From: an uncultured Mycoplasma sp.
GTDB lineage: Bacteria; Bacillota_I; Bacilli_A; Mycoplasmatales; Metamycoplasmataceae
DNA length: 17,950 bases
Direction: 5' to 3'
Assembly: GCA_947041065.1 (NCBI GenBank)
Contig: CAMRCV010000002.1
Coordinates: 1 to 17,950, forward strand
The notes under the pieces were generated by a model. It worked only from the letters and a program-made list of their open reading frames with translations, searched no databases and had not been told where the DNA came from. Of the stretch, positions 17,938 through 17,950 are shown piece by piece (position 1 is the first letter of the stretch; each line of letters starts with the position of its first letter). Both the position numbers and the translations under genes were made by a program.

Positions 17938-17950
17938 AGATCGGAAGAGC
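17938..17950. other. Illumina adapter remnant at contig end
   Basis: The final 13 bases are AGATCGGAAGAGC, the common start of the Illumina TruSeq adapter. They sit exactly at the end of the contig and are almost certainly untrimmed adapter, not genomic DNA. The permease reading frame should be trusted only up to 17937. Confidence 0.95.

Overview
This is a mycoplasma-type (Mollicutes) contig. It is very AT-rich, and every long gene only stays open if TGA is read as tryptophan. Read with the standard code, the ABC permease, seryl-tRNA synthetase, glpF, glpK, glpO, lipoprotein, RNase J, glycosidase and amino-acid permease would all look broken. The contents (H2O2-forming glycerol-3-phosphate oxidase, lipobox lipoprotein, RNase J, short intergenic spaces) fit a Mycoplasma/Mycoplasmopsis-like organism; the species cannot be fixed from this window.

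Layout: (1) 1-365 (+): the 3' end of a proline-rich protein with 24-residue tandem repeats; the contig begins inside the repeat. (2) 345-5065 (-): a tightly packed run serS > ABC ATPase > ABC-2 permease > coaX-like kinase. The junctions are 1-base TAATG overlaps (serS/ATPase and permease/coaX) or a 17-base overlap (ATPase/permease). (3) 5121-5672 (+): def, divergent from serS; both have TATAAT only 6-7 bases before the ATG and no Shine-Dalgarno sequence, so both look leaderless. (4) 5696-5725: a strong hairpin terminator between converging def and glp genes. (5) 5794-9312 (-): glycerol operon glpO > glpK > glpF, with glpO starting at GTG. (6) 9313-9830: a 518-base AT-rich spacer rich in inverted repeats, including a possible attenuator in the glpO leader. 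(7) 9831-11561 (+): a surface lipoprotein of unknown role. (8) 11736-13448 (+): RNase J. (9) 13445-15550 (-): a GH63-like glucosidase whose stop codon interlocks with that of RNase J. (10) 15630-17937 (-): an APC-family amino-acid permease lacking its N-terminus but carrying a C-terminal extension of about 320 residues. The last 13 bases (17938-17950) match the Illumina adapter and are not genomic.

How the genes work together: GlpF admits glycerol, GlpK phosphorylates it, and GlpO oxidises glycerol-3-phosphate to DHAP, making H2O2, a known mycoplasma virulence chemistry. SerS, Def and RNase J are core translation and RNA-turnover enzymes. The ABC pair, the lipoprotein, the repeat protein, the glycosidase and the permease are the accessory and envelope part. 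I see no transposase, phage, CRISPR array, tRNA or rRNA. No clearly new multi-gene system is evident. The most unusual features are the serine-substituted CoaX active site, the altered NPA motifs of GlpF, the possible glp leader switch, the tailed permease and the repeat protein.
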